Shown here one piece after another: positions 53,538-64,000 of a DNA stretch of 64,000 bases (its first letter is position 1; each line of letters starts with the position of its first letter). The DNA lies in contig NC_088172.1 of the NCBI RefSeq assembly GCF_028769735.1, forward strand, positions 59,551,075-59,615,074, given 5' to 3'. The notes beneath the pieces are model-generated. The model was not told where the DNA came from. It searched no databases and saw only the letters and a list, made by a program, of their open reading frames with translations. The stretch is from Zonotrichia leucophrys gambelii (taxonomy: Eukaryota > Chordata > Aves > Passeriformes > Passerellidae). A program made the position numbers and the translations under genes.

Positions 53538-53639
53538 ATGGCCCAAGGAAGCCAGCAAATTGATATTCAGGTTTTACATGACCTGCGACAGAAGTTTCCT
53601 GAGGTACCTGAAGGTGTTGTGTCCAGATGCATGTTACAG
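53538..53639 (+). CDS. TAB2: TAB2, coding exon 1 of the window (residues 1-34)
   Basis: This encodes the N terminus of TAK1-binding protein 2, the adaptor linking K63-linked ubiquitin chains and TRAF6 to TAK1 (MAP3K7) in IL-1, TNF and Toll-like receptor signalling. The 34 codons read [20 protein letters not shown] and continue through PEVPEGVV to CMLQ, essentially the known vertebrate TAB2 start. This is the first half of the CUE ubiquitin-binding domain (about residues 8-51), with the typical Phe-Pro at residues 20-21. The donor CAG|GTCAGT at 53,640 is in phase 0 and splits the CUE domain. The ATG was chosen because it gives the conserved MAQGS start. TAB3 begins similarly, but the next exon excludes it. 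Confidence 0.97.
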
Positions 53640-54010
53640 GTCAGTGCTCTGTTCATGGCTGTACAAGTAAGCAGCGTTGCTAATTTAAGCTTTCTGTATG
53701 GGCATCTCCTTTGAAAGCAGATGTTTTTCTTTTTCTCTATAAATGAAGCAAATATACTCAAGCTGCGAAGTGTTAAATTGGCCTCTCTTTTTCCATGCCT
53801 AATCAGGGGTGGTCCAAAGTAAATCAGGCTGTAAATCAATATTTGGTGTGTGCATGGAGACTGCTGTCTCACCAATCAGTATGCTCATGACTTTTGGCCA
53901 TCTCAACAGCCAAAACTAACTGTGGCAAAAGGAGGGATGCAAAGCCAACTTGAGTCCAGCAGGGACAATTTAAGGCAATGCTACAACGAGCAGCATTTTA
54001 AAACTTTATT

Positions 54011-54343
54011 TTAATTTTTATTTGAGTGTTGAAGCAGGTCCAGAAGAAACTTTGCTACCTGGTCTCCATCAGTCTTAAAGGTGGGCCCTTGCCTGCATGC
54101 AGATTGGCACCAATACTTTCCATTCCCAGCTCCCTTGGCCTGCAGAGCCAGCACTGGTGGCCTTAGGTACCCTCTCCAGCAGGAAGGCTGGAGTGTGGCG
54201 TGGGCACAGCCAGGTGTTCCAAGTCGGGCTCTCTCAGGCAGGATGAGGTGCTTGTAGCCTCTCTTCCACAGTGTTAGACCAGAGGCAGGGCTGAGGCACT
54301 GGTGTGCTTCTGCCCAGGGCTTTGACTGCCAGATGGGCTTCAT
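54011..54343 (-). other. Antisense open frame of 110 codons, unassigned
   Basis: This minus-strand frame starts with a true ATG (54,341-54,343) and ends in TAA (54,011-54,013). AATAAA follows immediately (54,005-54,010 on the minus strand), and the next bases are A/T-rich. The body is clearly more GC-rich than the surrounding intron. The sequence (MKPIWQSKPWAEAHQC...) matches no family I recognise. It could be an old retroposed copy with its A-rich tail, or a chance open frame. It is not proposed as a gene. Confidence 0.25.
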
Positions 54344-56934
54344 TTTTTTGCTGTACGTTTGGAGTCTATGTAATTAATTATTGGATTTTTGTTGGGCTTG
54401 ATAGTAAAAAATCATTTTTGACCAGTGCTGTAGTTAGTGCTAAAGCTGCATATTCTCAACTTCTACATGCAGCTATCTGTTTTTAGTGCTGCCACTCTCA
54501 GAGCACATACCATATTTTGTATCAGCTTCTTGTTCTGTATCATGTTAGCTACTTCAGAAGATAAATTAATGTTCCTCCAAAGCCCAACAGGGACACCTAA
54601 ATGCCTGGAGTTAACTTATGTTGGTAGATTTGACTTATTTAACTGTGTTGCTTAGACATGTTTGCTTTGCATTTTCCATCGATTCAAAGCATCCATAATA
54701 GCTGATTTTCTTTTTCATTCTAAGATACTCAACGTTTGATTTACTCTGGTTAATGAGAGAATTATCCAAGTAGTCATACTGATTATCAATATACACTGAT
54801 AGGAAAAAAGATGTTACGGCTTCCCAGAAGCTAACTTCTTTGGAGTATGGCTAGGACAACTGTGGTTATGATTCAGCATTCTTTATATTCTAATTTTTGT
54901 CTTGCTATTTATATGTATTTTTATGTATGAAATACATATTTTTCTATACTTACATATGTATATGTACTCACACACATATACATCCAAATAAAATGTTCGT
55001 ACTGCTGGGAAGAGTGTCTGTTTAACATATTGCCAAGACTTTATCACGACTCTCCGGTCTTTCTAGAGTAAGAAGTTGTGAAAAGTGCATTTCATCAACA
55101 AAATTGGTTTTGATTTGCAAGGTGGCAAAATTCTGCTTGGGGCTCATGAAGTTTCAAGCTTTCTTCAGTTCTTTCTTTTTCATTATTTAGCTGAAAGGGA
55201 AACTGAACCAGAGTATAAATTGCCTGTACTTGTTCTCAGGATTGTACACTATTTTTGTTAGTGCTCTGTAGGGCTCTATACTACAAGTACAGTTTTGTTC
55301 TTCGAACACGAGAGCTGCTTGTTCAGCAAGGTCTGTGGACTTGATGGAGTGAATGCATCAGTAATCATCTTTTGGATGTAATTCTTGATAAATTTAAAAA
55401 CTAATGCTTGTCTTTAATAGAGTCAGCGGTCTTTGTAACATTGAATACAGTGGATCTCTTTAAATGAAAAGAGCTTTATAACTGTGAAGAAAAGATACTG
55501 TACATCCCATATGACATTTATGGGGATGGGTTTAGATTTTGAGGAAGTGTTCTAAGTCAGCTTTCATAAGAGAATCTTTCAAAAACAGTCTAAAGTAATT
55601 AATGTTCTGTGTGTGCAGTATTGTTAAACTAATTTGTCACACTGGAAAGCTGCCTTTTTTGTGAACTAAGACTCACGAAGAAAATCCTGTCATGTTGGTG
55701 TTTTTTTGAAATTTCATGAGCTCTGGTTTCTCTGAGTCACCTTCTAGCTTTGCTGCTCTCTGGCTTGGGGTCTTGTTTGTTTGTTTGTGTTTTGATCTGT
55801 TTGGGGTTGTTATAAAAGCTGCCTAACATGACCTCTTCAAACCAACAAATTTTGTATTTGGACTGATGGGAAAGATTGAAAAGCAGAATTTGAGAGTACT
55901 TGTGCGCATGTTTCAATGCTGCTGGAACAGTGTCTGAATCCTGAGTTCTGCCACCTTGTAGCTGAACATAGTGGAAGGAATTCCCAAGAAAGGCAATAAG
56001 TGTATTTCAGATCAAAGACAAGTACTTGAGGACATTTGGTATACAAAGTGCCTTGCCCCCACAGTACCTTATGTGCAGCCATCGTATGTCAGGGTGAAGT
56101 TCTTTTTAAGCTAGGAGGAGAATCTGAAAGAATATAAGCAATTATGCCATTTATAATATTATTGAGGAGGCTTTTATTACAAGGAAAATTTCTTTGGATA
56201 ACTGTGAATTGTGCAGAAAAACTGTACAGATACTTCAGTCGTCCTTCATGAATTCTTTGTAAACAAACACAGCTTGTTTCTAAAGGAAGGTTTATAGCAT
56301 TATATGTTTATAATGAAAAAAATAGGGATAAAGAGAATATGCAAATACCTCAGGATAAATAGCCCATTGTTGAAATACCTAAACAATATATAGCATGCTA
56401 ACAGCAGAGGACCACCAAAGAGCTAATAGGAGGAAACCTAAACCAGCTTAATCTAGGTAGTAAAAGGTCTTGGGCTGACAGGACTAAATATTCCTAAGAA
56501 GTTTTGTATCCCTCTGTTCTTCCCAGCAAGCCTCCTGCATTCAGATCTCCCATTCTTCTCATTTAAAGGAATCACTGCAGTGCCCACAGTCAGTGGACAT
56601 TGGTCCCTGTTATTCTGTTTTTTGTGTCCGGAGCATTCTGTACCTGCTCCTCAAGTCTACGTCCTCTCCTTGCTTCCTCATTTCCCTCCAACATTCTTAT
56701 TCTTTCTTTTTTTTTTCTTTCTCTTTCAGGGTGCCAACATTTTAAACTCAAATGGGACATGGGCAGAGATAAGATGAGGGGTATTGTTTTGCTGGAATAT
56801 GCTCAGTTCTGCCATCAACCGGTTCTCTGATCTGTAAAGAGCTAGAAGCGGTTGAAACTCTGCCTCTGCCAGCCAGAAGATGCCAGGGGTTCCATGTGCC
56901 CCCGTTTCCCCTTTGAGTTCTCCAATTTTCTCAT

Positions 56935-56942
56935 TGACGTCA
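56935..56942. promoter_or_regulatory. Perfect palindromic CRE (TGACGTCA)
   Basis: A full 8-bp cAMP-response element retains its CpG inside a CpG-depleted intron, within a locally GC-richer block (about 56,850-56,970). This fits an intronic regulatory element bound by CREB/ATF. Function is inferred from the motif only. Confidence 0.4.
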
Positions 56943-58852
56943 CTGAAATTTTGGAATTGATTGGATGCGGTCTTAAAAAAGAAAAAAAATTGTCCAAAGA
57001 AATGCATTCAAGCTGAATGTAAGGGCCTTGCAAGCTTGGCCTGTTCCTTTTTGGTTTGGTATTTTTGGCCTTTCTGTTAATAATTTTAATTCACTTCATG
57101 CAAAATCTGCCTTTGAGATCTTTCTAGCTTGTTTTTCTGTGGCATCCTATCTTTTTCCCTTTTCTGGCTCCCTTTTCTCCTTTGCAACAAATACCAGGCT
57201 ATTGTTCTTATCTTACCACTGTTCTGTCCGTGTGTTTCCTTTCTTCACTACTAACTTCCTTTGATTACTTCATCCTCTGGTGCTTATTCCAAACTAGAGC
57301 CAATATGTGTATCATCAATTTGATCCATTTTCGTATTGCTGAATACTTTTCTGCAGCAATATATAGCGCTGGCTTGATAGATAGCCTTTAGAGAATCCTG
57401 TCATTTTAAAAAGTTCTGTGGCTAGGGTTTTTTGGGGATTTTTTTTTCTTTAATTTGGAAGAATTCAGAACTGTATCTGGTCTGTATGGACACATAGTTT
57501 TGGTTTTGTGGGTGAAGTTTAGCCTTGTCATCCCTCTCCCACTTCTGTTTTCTTTTTTCTCTTTTTTTGTACATCTGTGAGGTATAGACAGTCATGCTAT
57601 GGCTGCACAACACTGTCACCTTCCTAGTGGTTGAAGAATTAGAAATGTCTGCTAGTTTAACAAAAATGACAAAATAGAAAGCATGTAGCATGGATCAGTT
57701 TATCTCGTTGTGTTACTTCTTAACTAACTGATAACGTTGCTACTTGGCACATGCACTTTTTTTCCTTGATCACATGCATATTTTCTAGTAACTGTTTCTA
57801 TGTGCGAGATGTATTTGCCACCTATTTAGTGTTAATGATGTAGGCCTGAACAGGTGCTCTTCTGGCTGAAAGTATTAACCTTTATTTCTTGAGGGGTGGG
57901 AGGTTCTGTGTGAAAAGTGATAAACATGGAGCACAGTATGAAGAAATTAGGTCACTGGTGCACATTCCCTCTTTCTAACAATCCTCAGGTAGGAAACTCA
58001 ATTGGGAAGATTAGAGTACAATATTATTACACATGTGGAAAGGGAGAAGAGATTAGCAGTTTGCATCTGAAATGTTCTTGAAAAAAGAGTTAGCTAGGTT
58101 GTGGTTTCTGTTCCAAGTCATCCTATTACTAGATTTAAAAGGTACAAATAAAAAGTATTTCAAAGCTTTGCAAGCAGTGATTTAAAATGAAAATACAAAT
58201 GTCTTCTGGGTTTTCAATTAATAGTTTTAATCTTACAAAAGAATAGTCATTGATGTATTTGTATAAACTGAATTTTTGCATTTCTTCTGAAGTCATGTAC
58301 AGTTTCTTGAGTCTGCGTACTTCTTCTTTTCATAAGATTCACTTTGTTTTCAGCAGGAGGTAATGCATAACTGGTATTGAAGTGTTTGGGAAAACATTTA
58401 AAATCAACATGTGTTTTTATTTTTGTTTTTATGTTATTAATCAATACTATGCAGATGCTATGAATGCATTCCTGCTGTCATTTTCCTTCCTAAAGCCTGA
58501 GCTTTGGTCTCTGCTGAAGATGGTTCTGAAACTGAGAAGGAATAGGGAAAGTATTCATCCACGGTGTATCATACTGTATAAAGCTAGCTTTCCAAGGTGC
58601 AGGATCTCCCTGTCACTGCTTCAGAGGCAATGCAGAGCTCTGCCCTTGGTGCCACTGGCTCAGTCACTGTTCCCAGAGCAGTGAGCTTCACAGGCAAGCC
58701 CCTTGTGTGTATAGAGCAGCTACACTAGCCAGCCACCTAAAGCTTTCTATCTGATGCTGTATTGTTCATTTTTCAGTTGTGCTTGGATGTATTCATACAT
58801 AACTGTGACAGTATTTTATCAGTAATGTCAAACTTTCATCTGTCTTTTTTAG

Positions 58853-60365
58853 AATAACAATAATTTGGATGCCTGTTGTGCAGTTCTCTCTCAAGAGAGC
58901 ACAAAATATCTCTACGGTGAAGGAGACCTGAGTTTTTCGGATGATTCTGGGATTCCTGGACTACGAAATCACATGACATCTCTTAATTTGGATTTGCAGT
59001 CACAGAACGTCTATCACCATGGAAGAGAAGGAGGTAGAATGAATGGAAGTAGGACTCTAGCTCACAGTGTTAGTGATGGACACCTTCAAACCAGTCAGTC
59101 CAACAATGAACTATTTCAGCAGGAACCACAGACAGCACCTGCGCAGGTTCCACAAGGATTTAATGTCTTTGGGATGGCTAATACAGTTAGTACTTCTAAT
59201 CCAGGGCAGCATCTTGGATTTCACCTAGGCAGCAAAGGAGTATCTAACTTGTCTCAACAAACACCCAGATTCAACCCCATTATGGTAACTTTAGCCCCAA
59301 ACATTCAGCCTGGTCGCAATACCCCAACGTCTTTGCACATACATGGTGTACCTCCTCCTGTACTTAACAGTCCCCAGGGAAATTCTATCTATATTAGGCC
59401 TTACATCACAGCTCCTAGTGGTACTGCTCGGCAAACACAGCAGCAGCCAGGCTGGGCATCTCAGTTTAATCCCATGCACCCTCAGCAAGTCTACCAGCCT
59501 TCACAGCCAAGTCCCTGGACTACTATTCCTACATCCAGTACTACGCCACATACCTCATCGCAACACTCAACACAGCCAAACCAGCAAGGCCACCAGACTT
59601 CTCATGTGTACATGCCTATCAGTTCTCCTACTACTCCACAAGCACCTATGATTCATTCATCTGGTAGCTCACAATCTTCTGCTCATAGCCAATACAACAT
59701 TCAGAATATATCCACAGGACCTCGCAAAAATCAAATTGAAATCAAACTTGAACCGCCACAAAGAAACAGTTCTTCTAAATTGCGTTCAACTGGCCCTCGC
59801 ACCTCCGCCGTTCCCTCTTCCCTCAATAGCCAGACATTAAGTAGAAGTCAACCCACTGTTTACATATCGGCCAGTCCTCCAAATACTGATGAAGTGATCA
59901 CACGTGGTCAGCCCAAGGTCTACATTTCAGCAAATGCCACAACAGGAGATGATCAACTTGTGCGGAACCAGCCCACGCTTTTCATATCCACAAATCCTGG
60001 AGTATCTACTACTGCTAGGAATATGTCTGGTCAAGTAAGCATGGGTCCTGCATTTATTCATCACCATCCACCCAAGAGTCGAGCAGTGGGCAACAGCACC
60101 ACTGCAACTTCTCCTCGAGTGGTTGTTACTCAGCCTAACACAAAATATACTTTTAAAATTACAGTTTCTCCAAATAAGCCCCCTGCAGTTTCCCCAGGGG
60201 TAGTATCCCCAACTTTTGAACCTACAAACCTTCTAAACCTTCCTGATCACTATGTTGAACCAGAGGGTATCCAGCATCTTACTGACCCTGTTTTAGCACA
60301 TGTGGATAGGATCAGTGATGCACGGAAATTGAGTATGGGATCTGATGATGCTGCCTACACACAAG
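58853..60365 (+). CDS. TAB2: TAB2, large coding exon (residues 35-538)
   Basis: The acceptor TTTTTTAG is followed by AAT AAC AAT AAT TTG, so [12 protein letters not shown] completes the CUE domain in phase with the preceding exon. The body is long, disordered and rich in Ser, Thr, Pro and Gln, with conserved TAB2 blocks: [36 protein letters not shown], and [17 protein letters not shown]. Lys332 lies in IKLE, a psi-K-x-E sumoylation motif matching the position reported for human TAB2. Ser528 lies in RKLSMGSDD, a known phosphosite region. Residues 364-423 are three 20-residue repeats. The exon ends CAA G|GTAATA in phase 1. The coiled coil (TAK1 binding) and NZF zinc finger lie beyond the window. 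TAB3 is excluded because it diverges after the CUE domain. The first residue in frame at 58,865 is Leu39 (TTG), not a start. Confidence 0.98.
59840..60019 (+). repeat. TAB2: Three tandem 20-residue repeats within TAB2
   Basis: Units are residues 364-383 ([20 protein letters not shown]), 384-403 ([20 protein letters not shown]) and 404-423 ([20 protein letters not shown]). The shared core is R-x-Q-P-x-[V/L]-[Y/F]-I-S-[A/T] with an exact period of 60 nt. The DNA has diverged, so the duplication is ancient and the protein core has been kept. Confidence 0.85.
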
Positions 60366-63300
60366 GTAATATTCTTAATATAAATTGCAGAGATTTTGAC
60401 CAGGTTGTCAATTCAGTGTGTAGATTGCAGAACAGGAAACAGTTAGTAATCTTTATGACGTTAATACAGTGTCTTTCATTTTAGCATTTGTGTTTCCTAA
60501 GTAAATAAAAGCATTTTATAAGCAATTCATAGATTTCTTTTTATGGTAAAGACATGTAACTGAATACTTGGAGATATTCTTCTGTTTGTCTTAAGTAGAT
60601 ATGTTATCTGTTTAATGAAGTGGAGTCATACCATCTTCATTTTTATGTTGTTCTGAAAGAAAAATCTAGTTTGTTCAACTTGTCCTAGTGATTTAAAGCT
60701 ACATTTCCATTGTCAGACTTTTAAATCTGTTGAGATACTGTTTACATTAGATTTTTTTTTTTGCGAGTGTTCTTTAAGAAGAAAGAAAAGCAGACTTCAA
60801 AAGCAATTAATGGCACAAAGTGTTGGCCTGGCTTCCATTTTTCCTACTATGTTCCTGACAATAAAATGCTTAAAGTCTTGATACTTACTTCCGTTACATT
60901 TTAAAATGTGAAAAGGAAAACCAAACCAAAGGAATCTGTTTTAAGGGGTCAGTGGTAATGGAGGGGTAAAGCTTAGAATATGTGATAAAGCGAGATAACC
61001 TGTTAAATCTTTTTCTTCTGTTTTCATGGTTTGCATGCTTTTATTACCAACTCAATGGTTTATTAGCCCTCCTGTGAGCTTTTTACATAAAAATGTTGAA
61101 TGAGTCTTAGGATATTTAAGCAGTATTCACATTAGGTTGTCAAAATCATTTGTCTTTGACCTCACTGGTCCCCTCTGGACCTAGCAAACAATTCTGAATT
61201 TAAAAAACTGGCCTGTTGCACAACCAGTGTAAACATTCTTCAGATGAACTTAGCCATTTTATTTTTTGTAAGTAAGTACAGTGATCAGGACACTGGAACC
61301 CAGATCTGCATCTGGAGTACTGTGTTAATGAAGTAAATAAAAATTATTCCAGCTTGTGCACTACTTCTGGATATAACTATCTTTAGTGAGGAATAGTTAA
61401 TCCTAACTCAAGAGTTTCCAAAGGTTATGTGTCAAAACCAAAAAGCCTAATCATCCTTACATTCTCTTATGTTCAGTGCATAAAGAACTTCAGAAAATTC
61501 ATCTGTAGGTAAGCAAAAAAATTGCCCCCCATATCATATTTCCATTTCTTACTTTGGAGGGAGACTTAGCTGTCTGTTTTAGTCTTAGTCCTGGAAAACT
61601 TCATATACCAGAAATATAGCAATTGAAATCTTGTCCTTAGGCTTTAAACAGTCTTTTAGGTCATGAACTTGCTTCCCAAGCAAGCTGGATACTTTTTAGG
61701 GGCTTGCCAGACTGCTCATTTTGGAGAGTTGTCCCTTTTGTCTGTTTTTCCTTTCTGAGGGCACTGACTTATACCAGGTCTACCTTTTTATCTCTTGTAC
61801 CCTTGGTAGTGATGGCCGCTGTAACCTCTCCGCAAGCTGCAGGTGTCAGCATTCAGTTTATCAAGGTCAGGCAAGCTTGATACACAACCTAGAGTTCCAG
61901 AAGCATTGACCTCATAGTTGCTGTGGAGCCCAGCTCTTCCTGAAGCCAAACTGCAGCTATTAGATGATGTGTAGATCTATGATGTGGGCTGGTACAACTT
62001 TAGGGACTTCAGGAAATCACCATCCTTCTGTGTCCTTCACTAGAAAGTGTGCTTAATAGTCCTGAAGTTCTTTACGTGTAGAGATTTCTGGCATGTGTGC
62101 TCCATTTCTGCTGCAAGAAGTGCAGTGTTTCTTACATTTTTGTTATTAATTTATATCTGTAATGTTGAGAAGTCTGTGATAGACTTACTGTATGATATTG
62201 ATATCTGGAAGTCCTAACTGTTGCTTTTAAACATGTTTCTTATACTTAGCAGTGGTTTCTTTTTCGTCTTGCATACAAAAAGGGATTTGAGTTACTTCAT
62301 GTTTTCTGTATTCTAAATTGCTTATGATTTAGCCAGACTGCCAGAATCCTTCCATGCAAGGTGCTTGTTTCATTTTCATTTTAGCCAGAGAAAATGAGTA
62401 GTTTCTCTGGCCGTGATTAGAGAAAGATGTATTTTTATCAGCTTTTCTCTTTCTACCAGAATGCTCCTTATCTTGGCAGGGAGAACTGAAACTGGCCTGG
62501 GGAAAAAGAAACCTTGGGGTGGAAGATGGAGTTGCTTTGATGTCAAATGAAATTTCCTTTGCTCTTTTTATTTCTTTTACATTTATATACATGGTCCAAC
62601 CCAGGAGAACAGAAGATGTGTTTGGCTTCTCTGTAGGTGCTGCTGCTTGCCATGAAAGAAGCTTTGCTTAATTGCAGTGTGTAGGCACCTCAGTCTCCTT
62701 CCATGATATTTCTGGTTTCCCTCCCAAGAAAGTCGCAGTGGGTAGTAGAAGGCTGCCCCAGATCTCTGTCTTATTTGCTGCCAAACCTGGAGGTTACAGA
62801 ATGTGTAAAGGAGTGGGTACTGCTCAGATAAGATCAATGTCATTTCCCTGGAATGCCTGCTTGTATCTCTGGCACTGACTCTGTCATCCTGAGAAACTCA
62901 CTGTCACCAGACTTTTCAGAACTGGTTGCTGAGGGATGTTTCTCATTTTCTAGGATTCTAGTCTGATACTGAGGACTCACTTGTGGAAGTGTCGAGTGCA
63001 TGTGTCTGCTGTTAAAGTCAGTAAGAATTCATGGTGCTGTGAGAAGAGTAATGCTAGATGCATGCCCAGAAGGACAGCCAAAAGAGGATGCATTTTTATG
63101 TGTTCAGTGTCACTTCTGTCAGCGTGCAGGAGCATTCCCATTGCTTAGTAGAGATTACAATTTATAATTAGTTTTATTAACGTGAAGTAGTTAAGTGGGA
63201 TTTCAATGTATAATTTAGTTTAGTATAACATGTCTTATGGATGGAAAATTGGAATCTTGTTAGAAATTGAAAATGCTGTTCTCAGATACCTTTTTGTGAT

Positions 63301-64000
63301 GTATGCATTTCATGTGATGAGTAGTGAGGCTGAACAGTTATTTAATAGTTGCTCATTCTGGGTATAGCCTTCCATCTGTATAAAGGTAAGGCAACCTCTC
63401 AAGAAAATACATAATTGTACAATAAAATCACTAGGTGGATGTTTTCTTACTAGGGAACTTAAGTCCTTTGGTTAAATATTATATGCCTTTGACTGACTGA
63501 TGTTTTCATATTATTTTCTTCAACTTGAAAGAGGATGGTGTGCAAAGTTGAGTGAATCATTGGTACCAACTATAGTTATATAAGTGGAAGCATGTTTACT
63601 TAGCAATTCTTGCCACTGTGTTTTTAAAGTAAATAAATTAATTTGTAAACTAGATTAGTAAATTAATATTTTGCACAGGTCTTGCTTTGGTTTCTTGGAG
63701 ATCTTTGAAACTTAAAAAAAATAAATAAAGCTGCAGGAAACAAGTTTTTTTCATTCTTAGCCAGTCCTCGTAGATGTTTAAGAAAAAAGACTTGAATAAG
63801 ATACAGCTGTGGCCTATGCACCAAGGGACTCTGAGCCCATTGCATCATATGGTCTAAGAAAAAATACCACCTTATATTTGCCTCTGTATATCAGGCCCCA
63901 TTCTTCACTGATGTTCTTTTTAAAAAATTAGGTGAAGAGAGTATTGAAAAGAGAGATCAAAGAAATCAGTTTGAACTATTGAAGTTGCGTATCAGATGAC
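60366..64000 (+). other. TAB2: TAB2 intron 3, start only
   Basis: The intron begins with GTAATA. I looked for the next TAB2 exon, which should begin with codons for ALLVHQKARMERL, and found nothing like it up to the window edge. The sequence is AT-rich with only short open frames. A polyadenylation signal at 60,504 may allow premature 3' end formation. No repeat was recognised in this part. Confidence 0.85.
60504..60509 (+). other. Candidate intronic polyadenylation signal (AATAAA)
   Basis: AATAAA lies 20 nt after the in-frame TAG (60,482-60,484) reached when exon 3 is read through its donor. Pyrimidine- and GT-rich stretches follow (about 60,530-60,540 and 60,580-60,595), as expected for downstream elements. 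It could define a short TAB2 isoform. There is no direct evidence of use. Confidence 0.35.

Larger units (their letters stand above)
53640..58852 (+). other. TAB2: TAB2 intron 2 (about 5.2 kb)
   Basis: The intron runs from GTCAGT at 53,640 to the acceptor TGTCTTTTTTAG ending at 58,852. It contains a GC-richer block with a 110-codon antisense open frame (54,011-54,343), an AT/CA-rich patch at about 54,900-54,985, a strong acceptor-like site at 56,729 and a perfect CRE (56,935-56,942). No CR1 copy was recognised. Confidence 0.9.

Noticed and set aside
13091..58852. A SUMO2-like retrogene (human SUMO4 lies in a TAB2 intron)
   Set aside because: No open or broken frame in either intron resembles a SUMO protein, which fits SUMO4 being a primate-lineage feature.
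58865..60484. Reading the large TAB2 frame as a single complete gene starting at 58,865
   Set aside because: The codon there is TTG (Leu39). The exon starts at 58,853 after an acceptor, and the true N terminus is in the exon at 53,538.
63900..64000. A possible TAB2 exon 4 start after 'aaaaaattag' near the right edge
   Set aside because: The following codons do not match the expected ALLVHQKARMERL sequence of TAB2.

Overview
This is a stretch of vertebrate nuclear genome, most likely from a bird. Truncated CR1 LINE copies are the only interspersed repeats I can name. Introns are AT-rich, there is one strong CpG island, and there is one recognisable gene. The gene is TAB2 (TAK1/MAP3K7-binding protein 2), on the + strand and cut off by the right edge. 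A non-avian sauropsid cannot be excluded from sequence alone.

Layout. Positions 1 to about 12,300 are upstream sequence with no gene I can support. They hold a nested cluster of opposed CR1 fragments (about 4,597-5,965) and a GATG microsatellite (11,695-11,751). A CpG-island promoter spans about 12,340-13,600, with an inverted CCAAT box, a YY1-type site and a G-rich non-coding first exon ending at 13,090. Intron 1 (13,091-53,449, about 40 kb) carries CR1 remnants near 30.9, 37.2, 42.8 and perhaps 45.2 kb, plus small tandem repeats and one perfect hairpin. Exon 2 (53,450-53,639) holds the end of the 5' UTR with two tiny upstream ORFs, the start codon at 53,538 and codons 1-34. Intron 2 (53,640-58,852) splits the CUE domain. 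The large exon 3 (58,853-60,365) encodes residues 35-538. The rest of the window is the start of intron 3. The coiled coil and C-terminal NZF zinc finger are not present.

Biology. TAB2 is a cytoplasmic adaptor that connects K63-linked ubiquitin chains and TRAF6 to the kinase TAK1, and so to NF-kB and MAPK signalling. The window supplies the promoter, the N-terminal CUE domain and the long disordered middle region.

Most interesting observations: three exact-period 20-residue repeats inside TAB2 (residues 364-423); a possible intronic polyadenylation isoform just after exon 3, which would lack the TAK1-binding coiled coil and the zinc finger; two overlapping upstream ORFs ahead of a weak-context start codon; a CR1-in-CR1 insertion; and a perfect 11-bp-stem hairpin in intron 1. 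I see no prokaryotic-type system, CRISPR array or tRNA/rRNA gene, and no clear undescribed system.
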